64,000 bases of DNA, taken from contig NZ_NAEW01000003.1 in NCBI RefSeq assembly GCF_002075345.1, positions 1-64,000 on the forward strand, given 5' to 3'. Shown piece after piece: positions 47,309 through 61,042 of this stretch (position 1 is its first letter; each line of letters opens with the position of its first letter). A model generated the notes under the pieces. The model did no database searches and had not been told where the DNA came from. It saw only the letters and a program-made list of their open reading frames with translations. Position numbers and translations under genes: made by a program. The DNA is from Citrobacter braakii. Its GTDB lineage: Bacteria > Pseudomonadota > Gammaproteobacteria > Enterobacterales > Enterobacteriaceae.

Positions 47309-49183
47309 ATGATGGACAGCTTACGCACGGCTGCTAACAGTCTCGTGCTCAAGATTATTTTCGGTATCATTATCGTGTCGTTCATTTTGACCGGCGTGAG
47401 TGGTTACCTGATTGGCGGGGGCAATAACTTCGCCGCCAAAGTGAATGGCCAGGAGATTAGCCGCGGGCAGTTCGAGAATGCGTTCAACAGCGAACGTAAC
47501 CGCATGCAGCAACAGCTGGGCGATCAATACTCCGAACTGGCTGCGAACGAAGGCTACATGAAAACGCTGCGTCAGCAGGTGCTGAATCGTCTTATTGACG
47601 AAGCGCTGCTGGATCAGTACTCCCGCGAGCTTAATCTCAACATCAGCGACGATCAGGTTAAACAGGCTATTTTCGCCACGCCTGCGTTCCAGGTGGACGG
47701 TAAATTTGATAACAATCGCTACAACGCGATTGTTAATCAGATGGGAATGACCGCAGACCAGTACGCTCAGGCATTACGTAATCAGCTTACTACCCAGCAA
47801 CTGATTAACGGCGTTGCCGGTACGGACTTCATGCTGAAAGGCGAAACGGACGAGCTGGCGGCGCTGGTCGCACAGCAGCGTATCGTTCGCGAGGCGACAA
47901 TTGACGTTAACGCACTGGCCGCGAAGCAGTCTGTTACCGAGCAGGAAGTTGCCAGCTACTACGAGCAGAATAAAAACAACTTTATGACGCCGGAACAGTT
48001 CCGCGTGAGCTACATCAAGCTGGATGCTGCTGCTATGCAGGAGACGGCCAGCGATGCTGATATTCAGGCTTATTATGACCAGCATCAGGATCAGTTCACT
48101 CAGCCGCAGCGTAACCGCTACAGCATCATTCAGACCAAAACGGAAGATGAAGCCAAAGCGGTACTGGACGAGCTGAACAAAGGCGGTGATTTCGCTGCGC
48201 TGGCAAAAGAAAAATCTGCTGACATCATCTCTGCCCGTAAAGGCGGCGATATGGGATGGCTGGAAGATTCCACCACCCCGGATGAGCTGAAGAATGCCGG
48301 TCTGAAAGAGAAAGGCCAGCTGTCAGGTGTGATTAAGTCTTCCGTTGGTTTCCTCGTTGCGCGTCTTGACGACGTGCAGCCTGCGCAGGTTAAACCGCTG
48401 AGCGAAGCGCGTGACGACATTGCGGCGAAAGTGAAGCAGGAAAAAGCGCTGGATGCCTACTATGCGCTGCAGCAGAAAGTGAGCGATGCCGCCAGCAACG
48501 ATAACGAATCCCTGGCGGGCGCGGAGCAGGCGGCGGGTATGAAAGCGGTTGAAACGGGCTGGTTTAGCCGTGACAGCCTGCCGGAAGAGCTGAACTTCAA
48601 ACCGGTCGCTGACATCATTTTCAATGGTGGTTTGGTTGGTGAGAACGGTACGCCTGGCAGTAACTCCGACATCATCACCGTGGATGGCGATCGCGCGTTT
48701 GTATTGCGAATTGCAGAGCACAAAGCTGAAGCCGTTAAACCACTGGCTGAAGTGAAAGATCAGGTAACTGCGCTTGTTAAGCACAATAAAGCAGAGCAGC
48801 AGGCGAAGCTTGATGCCGATAAACTGCTGGCGGATCTGAAAGCTGGTAAAGGCGATGAAGCCATGAAAGCGGCGGGTCTGAGCTTTGGCGAGGCGAAAAC
48901 GCTGAGCCGTACGGGTCAGGATCCGCTGAGTCAGGCGGCCTTTGGCCTGAGCCTGCCGGCGAAAGATAAACCGAGCTACGGCGTGGCGAACGACATGCAG
49001 GGTAACGTTGTACTGCTGGCGCTGGACGAGGTGAAAGCCGGTTCTATGCCTGAAGAGCAGAAGAAAGCGATGGTTCAGGGGATTACCCAGAACAATGCGC
49101 AGATTGTCTTTGAAGCGCTGATGAGCAACCTGCGTAAAGCCGCAAAAATTAAAGTCGGTGACGCGCTGGAACAGCAGCAATAA
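47309..49183 (+). CDS. ppiD: Periplasmic folding chaperone PpiD
   Basis: 624 residues. One N-terminal membrane helix (residues 14-34) anchors it to the inner membrane, with a large periplasmic part. A SurA-like N-terminal chaperone region surrounds one parvulin domain (about residues 265-355: YSIIQTKTEDEAKAVLDEL ... GGDMGWL). It helps proteins leaving SecYEG and associates with YfgM. The first or second Met could be the start. ppiD is a Cpx/RpoH target in E. coli; sites were not assigned. Confidence 0.96.
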   Translation: MMDSLRTAANSLVLKIIFGIIIVSFILTGVSGYLIGGGNNFAAKVNGQEISRGQFENAFNSERNRMQQQLGDQYSELAANEGYMKTLRQQVLNRLIDEALLDQYSRELNLNISDDQVKQAIFATPAFQVDGKFDNNRYNAIVNQMGMTADQYAQALRNQLTTQQLINGVAGTDFMLKGETDELAALVAQQRIVREATIDVNALAAKQSVTEQEVASYYEQNKNNFMTPEQFRVSYIKLDAAAMQETASDADIQAYYDQHQDQFTQPQRNRYSIIQTKTEDEAKAVLDELNKGGDFAALAKEKSADIISARKGGDMGWLEDSTTPDELKNAGLKEKGQLSGVIKSSVGFLVARLDDVQPAQVKPLSEARDDIAAKVKQEKALDAYYALQQKVSDAASNDNESLAGAEQAAGMKAVETGWFSRDSLPEELNFKPVADIIFNGGLVGENGTPGSNSDIITVDGDRAFVLRIAEHKAEAVKPLAEVKDQVTALVKHNKAEQQAKLDADKLLADLKAGKGDEAMKAAGLSFGEAKTLSRTGQDPLSQAAFGLSLPAKDKPSYGVANDMQGNVVLLALDEVKAGSMPEEQKKAMVQGITQNNAQIVFEALMSNLRKAAKIKVGDALEQQQ

Positions 49184-49224
49184 CCGAGGCTACTCGCAAA
49201 AAATTGCAAAAAGTTGTATCAACC

Positions 49225-49248
49225 AAAGGCCGCTTTCGCGGCCTTTTC
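49225..49248 (+). terminator. Terminator after ppiD
   Basis: AAAGGCCGC/GCGGCCTTTT hairpin with a TTTC loop. Confidence 0.85.
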
Positions 49249-49257
49249 CATTTCTGA

Positions 49258-49704
<447 letters not shown>

Positions 49705-49809
49705 TAACTTGCAGAGTGCTGAAAGTTTGCCAGACTGTAGAGGTCATACCAGTTATGACCTCTTACCCTGAAGTGTGTTCCTATAAAAACAACGTAAGGC
49801 TCCTGCGCT

Positions 49810-50208
49810 ATGCAAACACAAATCAAAGTTCGTGGTTTTCATCTTGATGTCTATCAGCACGTTAACAATGCTCGCTATCTTGAGTTTCTGGAAGAAGCCC
49901 GCTGGGATGGCCTGGAAAACAGCGACAGCTTTCAGTGGATGACCGCACACAACATCGCTTTTGTGGTCGTGAATATTAACATTAACTACCGCCGCCCTGC
50001 GGTGCTGAGCGACCTGCTGACCATTACCAGTCAGGTGCAACAGCTAAATGGCAAAAGCGGTGTGTTGAACCAGACTATCACCCTGGAGCCGGAAGGACAG
50101 GTGGTGGCAGACGCGTTGATTACCTTCGTCTGTATTGATTTGAAAACGCAAAAGGCGCTACCGCTGGAAGGGGAGTTGCGCGAAAAACTGGAGCAGATGG
50201 TGAAGTGA
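49810..50208 (+). CDS. fadM: Long-chain acyl-CoA thioesterase FadM
   Basis: 132 residues, as in E. coli (YbaW). A hotdog-fold thioesterase of the 4-hydroxybenzoyl-CoA type, with the conserved DVYQHVNNARYLEFLEEARW block carrying the catalytic Asp. It hydrolyses long-chain acyl-CoA, including dienoyl-CoA that blocks beta-oxidation. FadR regulates it in E. coli; no operator was assigned. Confidence 0.94.
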   Translation: MQTQIKVRGFHLDVYQHVNNARYLEFLEEARWDGLENSDSFQWMTAHNIAFVVVNININYRRPAVLSDLLTITSQVQQLNGKSGVLNQTITLEPEGQVVADALITFVCIDLKTQKALPLEGELREKLEQMVK

Positions 50209-50217
50209 TGGAAGGAA

Positions 50218-50308
50218 GCCTGACGGCGCTTTGCTTATCAGGCTTACGGGCGATATTGACCACGGTGAACGTCGAAAGCCGGATAAGGTGCGTGCACCGC
50301 CATCCGGC
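50218..50308. repeat. BIME (two inverted REP units)
   Basis: gcctgacggcgctttgctta and gccggataaggtgcgtgcaccgccatccggc lie between the convergent genes fadM and queC. Confidence 0.85.
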
Positions 50309-50315
50309 AAATCGA

Positions 50316-51011
50316 TCACTTTAGTCCTGTTTTCTGCTTCATTGCCGCCATCACTGCCGGTTTATCTGCCAGATAATGGTTCAGGCCGTTGGCGCGCAGA
50401 TTACAGGCCGCGCAGTGACCGCAACCGTCACCTTTGATGCCGTTATAGCAGGTCAGCGTTTCTTCGCGTACCAGGTCCAGCTTGCCCCAGTAATCGGCCA
50501 GTGCCCAGGTTTCGGCTTTATCGATCCACATCAGCGGGGTTTCAAAGCGGATATCTTTCGCCATTCCCAGGCTTACGGCATGGTTCAGGGCTTTGACGAA
50601 CTCATCGCGGCAGTCCGGATATCCAGAGAAATCCGTTTCACAAACGCCGGTAATGACCGCCTCCGCCTGCACCTGATACGCGTAAATCGCCGCCAACGTT
50701 AAAAACAGAATATTGCGCCCTGGCACAAAGGTATTGGGAATGCCGTTCGCATCCGGTTCGTAATCGGGTACCGGAATATTATCGCGGGTCAGGCTGCTGA
50801 CGGCCAGTTCGCTGAGCAGCGTTACATCAAGTACCTTGTGCGCACGCGCGCCAAGTTTTAAGGCCAGGTCACGTGCGACATCAATCTCAGTGCGATGGCG
50901 CTGACCATAATCAAAGGTCACGCAGTGCACTTCATCATACTGATGCAGCGCTTGCGCCAGACAGGTTGTGGAGTCCTGACCCCCACTGAATACAACAACG
51001 GCACGTTTCAT
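50316..51011 (-). CDS. queC: 7-cyano-7-deazaguanine synthase
   Basis: 231 residues, as in E. coli. PP-loop SGGQDSTT near the N terminus and zinc site Cys188, Cys197, Cys200, Cys203 (CGHCAAC). It makes preQ0 from 7-carboxy-7-deazaguanine; the product feeds Tgt and QueA encoded 45 kb away. Start [11 protein letters not shown] was chosen over an ORF extension of five codons. Confidence 0.97.
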   Translation of the reverse strand: MKRAVVVFSGGQDSTTCLAQALHQYDEVHCVTFDYGQRHRTEIDVARDLALKLGARAHKVLDVTLLSELAVSSLTRDNIPVPDYEPDANGIPNTFVPGRNILFLTLAAIYAYQVQAEAVITGVCETDFSGYPDCRDEFVKALNHAVSLGMAKDIRFETPLMWIDKAETWALADYWGKLDLVREETLTCYNGIKGDGCGHCAACNLRANGLNHYLADKPAVMAAMKQKTGLK

Positions 51012-51075
51012 GGTTTTTCCTGACAAATAACGAAACCCTTATGGTAGCGCCTGGGCGTGTCGCCGACCAGCTTCT

Positions 51076-52776
51076 TCACGCCGACGGAGGCGGTAGCCAG
51101 GCTTCGGTAAATTCAAACCAGCCGCGAGGATTCAGGCGTACGCCGTTCACGCCCGGCGGAGCGCTAATACGATAGTGATAATTGAACAGCGGTGTCAGGG
51201 TCGCGTCATGCATCAGCGAGGCGAAAACGTGTTGTAAAGCCGCATGACGATCGTCCTCATCGGCCTGGATTTGCAGGGCATCCAGGGTGGTTTGCAGATG
51301 AGTATATGCTGGCGAGCTCAATACATGTGACCAGAGCTGATCGCAGCGCAGCCACTGTTCGAGGGTATATTCAGGTGCTTCGCCAATCAGCCTGTCTCCC
51401 ATCATCAGGTCGGCCTGGGCTAAAGGATGGTCGCCATCCCAGTTTTTAGCATTATGAAAAATAAGCGTTAATTCACAGCCGAGTAGCGCCAGCGCCTGGC
51501 GAAGCTGTTCAGCCATGGCGTGCAACTCTACCGGCAGGTGATAGGCCAGCGTAAGTTTTTCCGGTAGCGGCACGTCGTCCAGTTCATCCCATTGGGGGAT
51601 CGTCCATCCCGGCAGCAGCGCATTGCTTGGCGTGATCAGGTTTTCATCCACGTCAAGCGTTTGTAGCAGGGAAGAACGGTGGATAATATTGACCAGGCGA
51701 CGGGCCTGCTGCGTATTCAGCCGCGCGCTTTTTCTGAGCGTGAGATAGCAGAAACCGAGGCTGATCCCGCTGCTTACCTGGCTTAGCATGGGAAGCTCTT
51801 CGGGTTTACCAATTGCAATTTGAACCGGATGGCGACAGCTGGTGCCCAAATCCTGGGAGAAAAGCTGCGGGGTTATCCAGTATTCAATGGCTTTTAGTAG
51901 CGGATGACTCAGGTGGTAGTGATCGTGACTCTCGATGCGCACCAGGTCTGGGGTAAACAGCGTCAACCGAAACGGACCGGTACCAACAAACGGGAGTTCG
52001 GGATGTGCCAGGTGACTGCTGTAGCTTGCCAGACGATGCGCCAGCCAGAAGTCGGGGCGATGCAAAATAAAGGTTAGGCACTGGGGATGCGTCACCTCAA
52101 TGTGCTTTACGCTGATAAACAGCTTATTTAACGCGGGTAGCTCTAACAGCTTCAGCAACTGTTGATGTAGCTGTGTGCTGCTGACCGCATCGCCGTTATG
52201 CCAGTACAGGGTGGAACGAATATAGAAATCCCAGCGCTGGCCGTCGGCGGAGATATTCCAGTGGTGGGCTAAATCTCCGCAGGGGCGTTGCGTAATACTG
52301 TCGAACCGGGTCAGGCCCGAGAATATTTGTCCGGCGAGGTGTTGCTCTGCGCGACCGGGGAGAAATCCAGGGTGCAAAGGGTCGAGCTGGCGGTAATAGG
52401 GGATACGCAGGGTTGGCGTGTCGTTTTGCCACTGACCGCCCATAAACGGCTGGAGCAGCGTTCTTAATTCTCCCGGCGCCAGCTGAGCCAGCTCCAGTAC
52501 GCTAAGTTGCTCCCCCTTTTGCAGCGCTTGCTCCATCATAATGCTCCGTAGCGAATCTGGCGTCACCAAAAAGCGCAGTTGCCCGCGTTTCCCACGCCCC
52601 GACTGGGCGTGCCACTCCAGCCAGCCAGCATCCTGCGCTTGCTTCAGCAGGGTACGCACGTGGCGCTCGCTGCAAAAACAGCGTTCTGCCAGCTCCCCGA
52701 CGGTCACCGACTGCGGTTCTCCCGCCGACGGCTGCCACAGGCGTTGGTACTGATTCAGGCGATTCAACAATCTCAT
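51076..52776 (-). CDS. ybaE: SgrR-like transcriptional regulator / solute-binding protein YbaE
   Basis: 566 residues. N-terminal winged helix (residues about 5-105, CFCSERHVRTLLKQA), then a domain like the periplasmic ABC solute-binding proteins (residues about 160-450), as in SgrR. It has no signal peptide, so it works in the cytoplasm, and is probably a ligand-sensing regulator; the target is unknown. The leader up to the ATG 52774-52776 is an ERIC element that also supplies an AAGGA site. An in-frame TTG six codons upstream lies inside the ERIC. Confidence 0.9.
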   Translation of the reverse strand: MRLLNRLNQYQRLWQPSAGEPQSVTVGELAERCFCSERHVRTLLKQAQDAGWLEWHAQSGRGKRGQLRFLVTPDSLRSIMMEQALQKGEQLSVLELAQLAPGELRTLLQPFMGGQWQNDTPTLRIPYYRQLDPLHPGFLPGRAEQHLAGQIFSGLTRFDSITQRPCGDLAHHWNISADGQRWDFYIRSTLYWHNGDAVSSTQLHQQLLKLLELPALNKLFISVKHIEVTHPQCLTFILHRPDFWLAHRLASYSSHLAHPELPFVGTGPFRLTLFTPDLVRIESHDHYHLSHPLLKAIEYWITPQLFSQDLGTSCRHPVQIAIGKPEELPMLSQVSSGISLGFCYLTLRKSARLNTQQARRLVNIIHRSSLLQTLDVDENLITPSNALLPGWTIPQWDELDDVPLPEKLTLAYHLPVELHAMAEQLRQALALLGCELTLIFHNAKNWDGDHPLAQADLMMGDRLIGEAPEYTLEQWLRCDQLWSHVLSSPAYTHLQTTLDALQIQADEDDRHAALQHVFASLMHDATLTPLFNYHYRISAPPGVNGVRLNPRGWFEFTEAWLPPPSA

Positions 52777-52893
52777 ATACACGTCATCCTTCAAGCTACC
52801 TCTTTGTTGGCGGCGTTAATTCACCCCAGTCACTGCATGCTCCTGGACGTTCATTCACTTACCGCCTGGATGCAACTTGAATGATTTTGTGTA
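52776..52893. repeat. ERIC element with shortened centre (about 118 bp)
   Basis: Both outer arms match the element at 3643-3769, including TCATCCTTCAAG on the left and CTTGAATGATTTTGTGTA on the right. The core still has TTCACCCCAGTCACT, but the following central part (GCATGCTCCTGGACG) is shorter and diverged. The left end abuts the ybaE start codon. Confidence 0.88.
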
Positions 52894-52993
52894 ATAAACC
52901 CGGAACAATTCATTTTATATATTCACTATTACTTCCGTATATCTCAGGTGATACTGAATCACAAGTTAACCGCGTCACAGTGTGGAGAAAGAA

Positions 52994-53812
52994 ATGGCTC
53001 GTCTGGCTGCATTTGATATGGATGGCACCCTTTTGATGCCGAATCACCATTTAGGTGACGAAACGCTTTCAACGCTGGCGCGCCTGCGTGAACGCGAGAT
53101 CACCCTGACATTTGCCACCGGCCGCCATGTGCTGGAGATGCGCCATATTTTGGGGTCTATCTCACTGGACGCCTTTTTGATCACGGGTAACGGCACGCGC
53201 ATTCACTCTGTTGAGGGCGATGTATTGCACCGTCAGGATCTGGATCCGACTGTGGCGGATATCGTGTTACATCAGAAGTGGGATACTACAGCCAGCATGC
53301 ATGTCTTTAATGACAACGGTTGGTTCACCGGACAAGAGATCCTATCGCTGCTACAGGCGCATGTGTATAGCGGATTTCGCTACCAGATCGTCGATGTGAA
53401 ACGTATCCCGGCTCATCAGGTAACGAAAGTCTGTTTCTGTGGGGATCATGACTCCCTGATCCAATTACGCATTCAACTGAATGAGGCGCTGGGTGAGCAG
53501 GTAAATCTCTGTTTTTCCGCGGTTGATTGCCTTGAGGTGCTGCCGGTGGGCTGTAACAAAGGGTCGGCGCTGGCGGTACTAAGCGACCACTTAGGTTATT
53601 CAATGGCCGAATGTATGGCGTTTGGCGATGCCATGAACGATCGCGAAATGTTAGGTAGCGTTGGGCGCGGCCTGATTATGGGTAACGCGATGCCACAACT
53701 GATTGCTGAACTGCCGCATTTGTCGGTGATTGGGCATTGCCGCAATCAGGCGGTGTCACACTTTTTGACGCATTGGCTGGACAATCCGCATCTACCTTAT
53801 TCCCCCGAATGA
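52994..53812 (+). CDS. cof: HAD-type phosphatase Cof (HMP-PP phosphatase)
   Basis: 272 residues, as in E. coli. HAD motif FDMDGTLL with Asp8 and Asp10, and the C2-type cap. The last motif [13 protein letters not shown] is intact. It hydrolyses the thiamine precursor HMP-diphosphate and sugar phosphates. The ATG 52994 gives [11 protein letters not shown]; four upstream codons are ignored. Confidence 0.96.
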   Translation: MARLAAFDMDGTLLMPNHHLGDETLSTLARLREREITLTFATGRHVLEMRHILGSISLDAFLITGNGTRIHSVEGDVLHRQDLDPTVADIVLHQKWDTTASMHVFNDNGWFTGQEILSLLQAHVYSGFRYQIVDVKRIPAHQVTKVCFCGDHDSLIQLRIQLNEALGEQVNLCFSAVDCLEVLPVGCNKGSALAVLSDHLGYSMAECMAFGDAMNDREMLGSVGRGLIMGNAMPQLIAELPHLSVIGHCRNQAVSHFLTHWLDNPHLPYSPE

Positions 53813-53828
53813 GAGATCCCTTCCAGCA

Positions 53829-53855
53829 AGCCAGACTTCGCGTCTGGCTTTTTTT
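53829..53855. terminator. Terminator between cof and cdsH
   Basis: AGCCAGAC/GTCTGGCT hairpin followed by seven T on the plus strand. It closes cof, convergent with cdsH. Confidence 0.9.
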
Positions 53856-53861
53856 ATCCCA

Positions 53862-54917
53862 TTAATGGGTGTTCAGAAGCCGGGTGAGTTCCGCTTTCCA
53901 CGGCGTTAAATCACCGATGTGCGTGTCGATCCACTGCGGGTTGTAGTAGGTTTCAAGATAGCGTTCGCCGCTGTCGCACAGCAGCGTGACCAGTGAACCG
54001 CTTTCTCCGGCATCGCGCATACGGGCGGCAAGTTGCAGCGTTCCCCACATGTTGGTGCCGGTTGAAGCGCCGACTTTGCGGCCCAACTGCGTTTCCAGCC
54101 AGTGTGCGGTGGCCACGCTTGCGGCATCCGGCACGCGCAGCATTTCATCGACTACGTCAGGAATGAAGGAGGGTTCGACACGTGGGCGGCCGATGCCTTC
54201 GATTTTGCTTCCTACCGGGCTGCGTAACGTTGCATCGCGATCCTGCCAGAAGGGCAGAAAGACTGAGTTTTCCGGATCCACCACCATCAGGCGGGTGTCG
54301 TAGCCCTGACAGCGAATATAGCGGCCAATGGTTGCAGAGGTGCCGCCGGTTCCGGCGCTCATTACAATATGGCGGGGGACAGGGTTGGGCTCGCACTGCA
54401 TCTGACGGAAGATGCTGTCAGCAATATTGTTATTGCCACGCCAGTCGGTAGCGCGCTCAGCATAAGTGAACTGGTCCATGTAATGACCGTTCAGCTCACG
54501 CGCCAGCTGTTCAGAGGCCGCATAGATTTCACAGGCGCTTTCCACGAAATGACAGCGACCACCGTAAAACTCAATCTGTTCAATTTTACGCTTCGCCGTA
54601 CAGGAAGGCATGACGGCAATAAACGGCAGCCCTAACAGTCGGGCGAAATAAGCCTCAGAGACCGCCGTTGAACCGGACGATGATTCAATGATGGTGGTGC
54701 CTTCTTTAATCCAGCCATTGCACAATCCGTACAGAAACAGTGAACGCGCCAGACGATGCTTCAGGCTCCCGGTGGGATGCGTGCTCTCATCTTTTAAATA
54801 GATCTGAATGCCCGGGAACGCCGGTAGCGACAGACGAATGAGATGCGTATCCGCAGAACGCTGATAATCCGCGTTGATTTCATTGATGGCGTTTTTAACC
54901 CAGGAGCTATTCATCAT
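53862..54917 (-). CDS. cdsH: PLP-dependent L-cysteine desulfhydrase
   Basis: 351 residues, fold type II PLP enzyme of the cysteine synthase/cystathionine beta-synthase group. The PLP lysine is Lys53 in [11 protein letters not shown], and the phosphate-binding loop [10 protein letters not shown] is present. It matches the Salmonella cysteine desulfhydrase CdsH, which degrades cysteine to sulfide, pyruvate and ammonia. It is divergent from decR, whose Salmonella counterpart controls cdsH. This gene is absent from the same position in E. coli K-12. Start: the ATG at 54917 (MMNSS) fits homologues; an ATG seven codons upstream is possible. Confidence 0.85.
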   Translation of the reverse strand: MMNSSWVKNAINEINADYQRSADTHLIRLSLPAFPGIQIYLKDESTHPTGSLKHRLARSLFLYGLCNGWIKEGTTIIESSSGSTAVSEAYFARLLGLPFIAVMPSCTAKRKIEQIEFYGGRCHFVESACEIYAASEQLARELNGHYMDQFTYAERATDWRGNNNIADSIFRQMQCEPNPVPRHIVMSAGTGGTSATIGRYIRCQGYDTRLMVVDPENSVFLPFWQDRDATLRSPVGSKIEGIGRPRVEPSFIPDVVDEMLRVPDAASVATAHWLETQLGRKVGASTGTNMWGTLQLAARMRDAGESGSLVTLLCDSGERYLETYYNPQWIDTHIGDLTPWKAELTRLLNTH

Positions 54918-55006
54918 TAATAGATATCCATTTGTCATTTTGTGCCAAGAATAGCGAAAAGCACGGAAAAAATTGTTGCCATTTAGCCTTTAAAATAGAA
55001 TGTAAG

Positions 55007-55021
55007 GAGAAAATTCTTCTC
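55007..55021. promoter_or_regulatory. Imperfect palindrome in the cdsH-decR gap
   Basis: GAGAAAATTCTTCTC is a nearly symmetric, AT-centred 15-mer just before the decR start. Lrp-type regulators bind such sites; DecR is the natural candidate. A TAAAAT -10-like box for decR is at 54991-54996. Confidence 0.4.
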
Positions 55022-55033
55022 TGTGGAGTGGAT

Positions 55034-55492
55034 ATGTTAGACAAAATTGACCGTAAGCTGCTTAGCTTACTGCAACAGGACTGCACCCTTTCTTTGCAGG
55101 CGTTAGCAGATGCCGTTAATCTGACTACCACCCCCTGCTGGAAACGCCTCAAACGGCTTGAGGATGACGGTATCCTGCTGGGTAGAGTCGCCCTGTTAGA
55201 TCCAGAAAAACTGGGGCTGGGGCTGACCGCGTTTGTGCTGATTAAGACTCAGCATCACAGCAGTGAATGGTATTGCCGCTTTGTCACCGAAGTCACCGGT
55301 ATGCCGGAGGTTCTGGGGTTCTGGCGTATGGCTGGGGAATATGATTACCTGATGCGAGTGCAGGTCGCCGATATGAAAAGCTACGATGAATTTTATAAGC
55401 GCCTGGTGAACAGCGTACCGGGCCTGTCTGACGTCACCTCCAGCTTTGCGATGGAACAGATTAAATACACAACTGCTCTCCCTATTGAATAA
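55034..55492 (+). CDS. decR: Lrp/AsnC-type cysteine-responsive regulator DecR
   Basis: 152 residues, as in E. coli YbaO/DecR. N-terminal winged helix ([21 protein letters not shown]), C-terminal RAM domain (residues about 65-145). It activates cysteine detoxification genes in E. coli and cdsH in Salmonella (where it is called CyuR). The start [10 protein letters not shown] follows a GGAG site; 34 upstream codons overlap the cdsH start region and are rejected. Confidence 0.95.
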   Translation: MLDKIDRKLLSLLQQDCTLSLQALADAVNLTTTPCWKRLKRLEDDGILLGRVALLDPEKLGLGLTAFVLIKTQHHSSEWYCRFVTEVTGMPEVLGFWRMAGEYDYLMRVQVADMKSYDEFYKRLVNSVPGLSDVTSSFAMEQIKYTTALPIE

Positions 55493-55536
55493 CTCTCCCG
55501 GCGCTTATTGCCGGAAATCTTGTCAGGACATAACGC

Positions 55537-59157
<3,621 letters not shown>

Positions 59158-59182
59158 CAACAATCTGGTGCAAAAATGTAAC

Positions 59183-59204
59183 GCACTATGCACCGTTATA
59201 GTGC
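59183..59204 (+). promoter_or_regulatory. Candidate NtrC enhancer site of glnK
   Basis: GCAC-N7-GTGC at 59190-59204, within the larger symmetric GCACTAT...ATAGTGC. It lies about 90 bases before the sigma-54 promoter, the usual distance for NtrC. Confidence 0.65.
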
Positions 59205-59267
59205 GTTTTTTCTTTTTCTCTCCCGGAAGTACCCTGAGAACCTGAATCATCCCGCCTTTTTCATTTC

Positions 59268-59283
59268 TGGCACATCCCTTGCA
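59268..59283 (+). promoter_or_regulatory. Sigma-54 promoter of glnK-amtB
   Basis: TGGCAC-N5-TTGCA, an excellent match to the -24/-12 consensus, 54 bases before glnK. Confidence 0.88.
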
Positions 59284-59336
59284 ATATTCCTCTCGTGTAT
59301 CTGCAGCCACTACTGAATTCTGACTGGAGGGGATCT

Positions 59337-59675
59337 ATGAAGCTGGTTACCGTGGTAATCAAACCGTTCAAACTGGAAGACGTCCGTGAAGCATTGTCGT
59401 CTATTGGTATTCAGGGGCTGACCGTCACCGAAGTGAAGGGGTTTGGCCGACAGAAAGGTCATGCTGAGCTGTACCGTGGGGCTGAATATAGCGTCAATTT
59501 TCTGCCGAAGGTGAAGATTGATGTGGCGATTGCCGACGACCAACTGGATGGCGTGATTGATGTCATCAGTAAGGCGGCATACACCGGAAAAATTGGCGAC
59601 GGCAAAATCTTCGTCGCCGAGCTGCAACGTGTGATTCGTATTCGTACCGGCGAAGCCGACGAAGCCGCACTGTAA
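59337..59675 (+). CDS. glnK: Nitrogen regulatory PII protein GlnK
   Basis: 112 residues. Tyr51 in the T-loop (RGAEYSVNF) is the site of uridylylation by GlnD. It binds ATP, ADP and 2-oxoglutarate and plugs AmtB when ammonium is high. Start MKLVTVVIKPF after GGAGGGG; 14 upstream codons are leader. Confidence 0.98.
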   Translation: MKLVTVVIKPFKLEDVREALSSIGIQGLTVTEVKGFGRQKGHAELYRGAEYSVNFLPKVKIDVAIADDQLDGVIDVISKAAYTGKIGDGKIFVAELQRVIRIRTGEADEAAL

Positions 59676-59706
59676 CGTCTGGCACACAGTGATAGGAAAC
59701 CAAAAA

Positions 59707-60993
59707 ATGAAGATAGCAACGATGAAAACAGGTATTGCTTCACTGGCGCTGCTGCCGGGACTGGCGATGGCGGCACCGGCGGTTGCGGATAAAGCGGATA
59801 ACGCTTTTATGATGATCTGTACCGCGCTGGTGCTGTTTATGACCATCCCTGGCATTGCGCTGTTCTACGGCGGTTTGATTCGCGGTAAGAACGTGCTGTC
59901 GATGCTGACTCAGGTTACGGTGACATTTGCTCTGGTTTGTATTTTATGGGTGGTTTATGGCTACTCACTGGCCTTTGGCGAAGGTAATAATTTCTTCGGC
60001 AACTTCAACTGGGTATTGCTGAAGAATATTGCGCTGACGGCGGTAACGGGGAGCTTCTACCAGTACATTCACGTTGCTTTTCAGGGCTCGTTCGCCTGCA
60101 TCACCGTTGGGCTAATCGTCGGTGCGCTGGCTGAACGTATTCGCTTCTCCGCGGTGCTGATTTTTGTGGTGGTATGGTTAACGCTGTCGTACATCCCCAT
60201 TGCTCATATGGTCTGGGGCGGCGGCTTGCTGGCTTCCCACGGCGCGCTGGATTTTGCCGGCGGAACGGTTGTGCACATCAACGCGGCGATTGCCGGTCTG
60301 GTAGGCGCGTATCTGATTGGCAAACGTGTAGGTTTTGGCAAAGAAGCTTTTAAACCGCATAACCTGCCGATGGTCTTCACCGGTACCGCTATTCTCTACA
60401 TTGGTTGGTTTGGCTTTAACGCTGGTTCAGCGGGTACGGCAAATGAAATCGCCGCACTGGCCTTCGTCAATACCGTGGTCGCCACCGCTGCAGCCATCCT
60501 CGGATGGATCTTCGGTGAATGGGCGCTGCGTGGTAAACCGTCTCTGCTGGGCGCCTGCTCTGGCGCTATTGCGGGTCTGGTGGGCGTAACACCTGCATGT
60601 GGCTATATCGGTGTCGGCGGCGCGCTGATAATCGGTGTCGTTGCGGGTCTGGCAGGCCTGTGGGGCGTGACCATGCTGAAGCGTTTTCTGCGTGTGGACG
60701 ATCCGTGTGACGTGTTTGGCGTTCACGGTGTGTGCGGTATTGTCGGCTGTATCCTGACCGGAGTTTTCGCTGCCAGCTCTTTGGGAGGCGTGGGCTTTGC
60801 CGAGGGCGTGACCATGGGGCATCAGCTGTTGGTGCAACTGGAAAGCGTGGCGATCACCATCGTCTGGTCTGGCGTGGTGGCTTTCATTGGCTATAAGCTG
60901 GCGGATATGACGGTTGGTTTGCGCGTACCGGAAGAGCAGGAGCGCGAAGGTCTGGATGTAAACAGTCACGGCGAGAACGCTTACAACGCCTGA
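59707..60993 (+). CDS. amtB: Ammonium transporter AmtB
   Basis: 428 residues with a cleavable signal peptide (MKIATMKTGIASLALLPGLAMA, quoted in part: LALLPGLAMA) and 11 membrane helices. Pore residue His190 (precursor numbering) in GGTVVHINAA, the second pore His in VFGVHGVCG, and the GlnK-binding C-terminal tail are present. Co-transcribed with glnK, 31 bases downstream; start chosen by homology over an ATG 6 codons upstream. Confidence 0.98.
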   Translation: MKIATMKTGIASLALLPGLAMAAPAVADKADNAFMMICTALVLFMTIPGIALFYGGLIRGKNVLSMLTQVTVTFALVCILWVVYGYSLAFGEGNNFFGNFNWVLLKNIALTAVTGSFYQYIHVAFQGSFACITVGLIVGALAERIRFSAVLIFVVVWLTLSYIPIAHMVWGGGLLASHGALDFAGGTVVHINAAIAGLVGAYLIGKRVGFGKEAFKPHNLPMVFTGTAILYIGWFGFNAGSAGTANEIAALAFVNTVVATAAAILGWIFGEWALRGKPSLLGACSGAIAGLVGVTPACGYIGVGGALIIGVVAGLAGLWGVTMLKRFLRVDDPCDVFGVHGVCGIVGCILTGVFAASSLGGVGFAEGVTMGHQLLVQLESVAITIVWSGVVAFIGYKLADMTVGLRVPEEQEREGLDVNSHGENAYNA

Positions 60994-61000
60994 TTCTCAA

Positions 61001-61040
61001 TTTGCCGGATGGCAACGCTTTTGCGCCACCATCCGGTAAT
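61001..61040. repeat. REP-like hairpin between amtB and tesB
   Basis: tttgccggatggcaacgc and the facing gcgccaccatccggtaa form a REP stem-loop between convergent genes. Confidence 0.75.
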
Positions 61041-61042
61041 TC

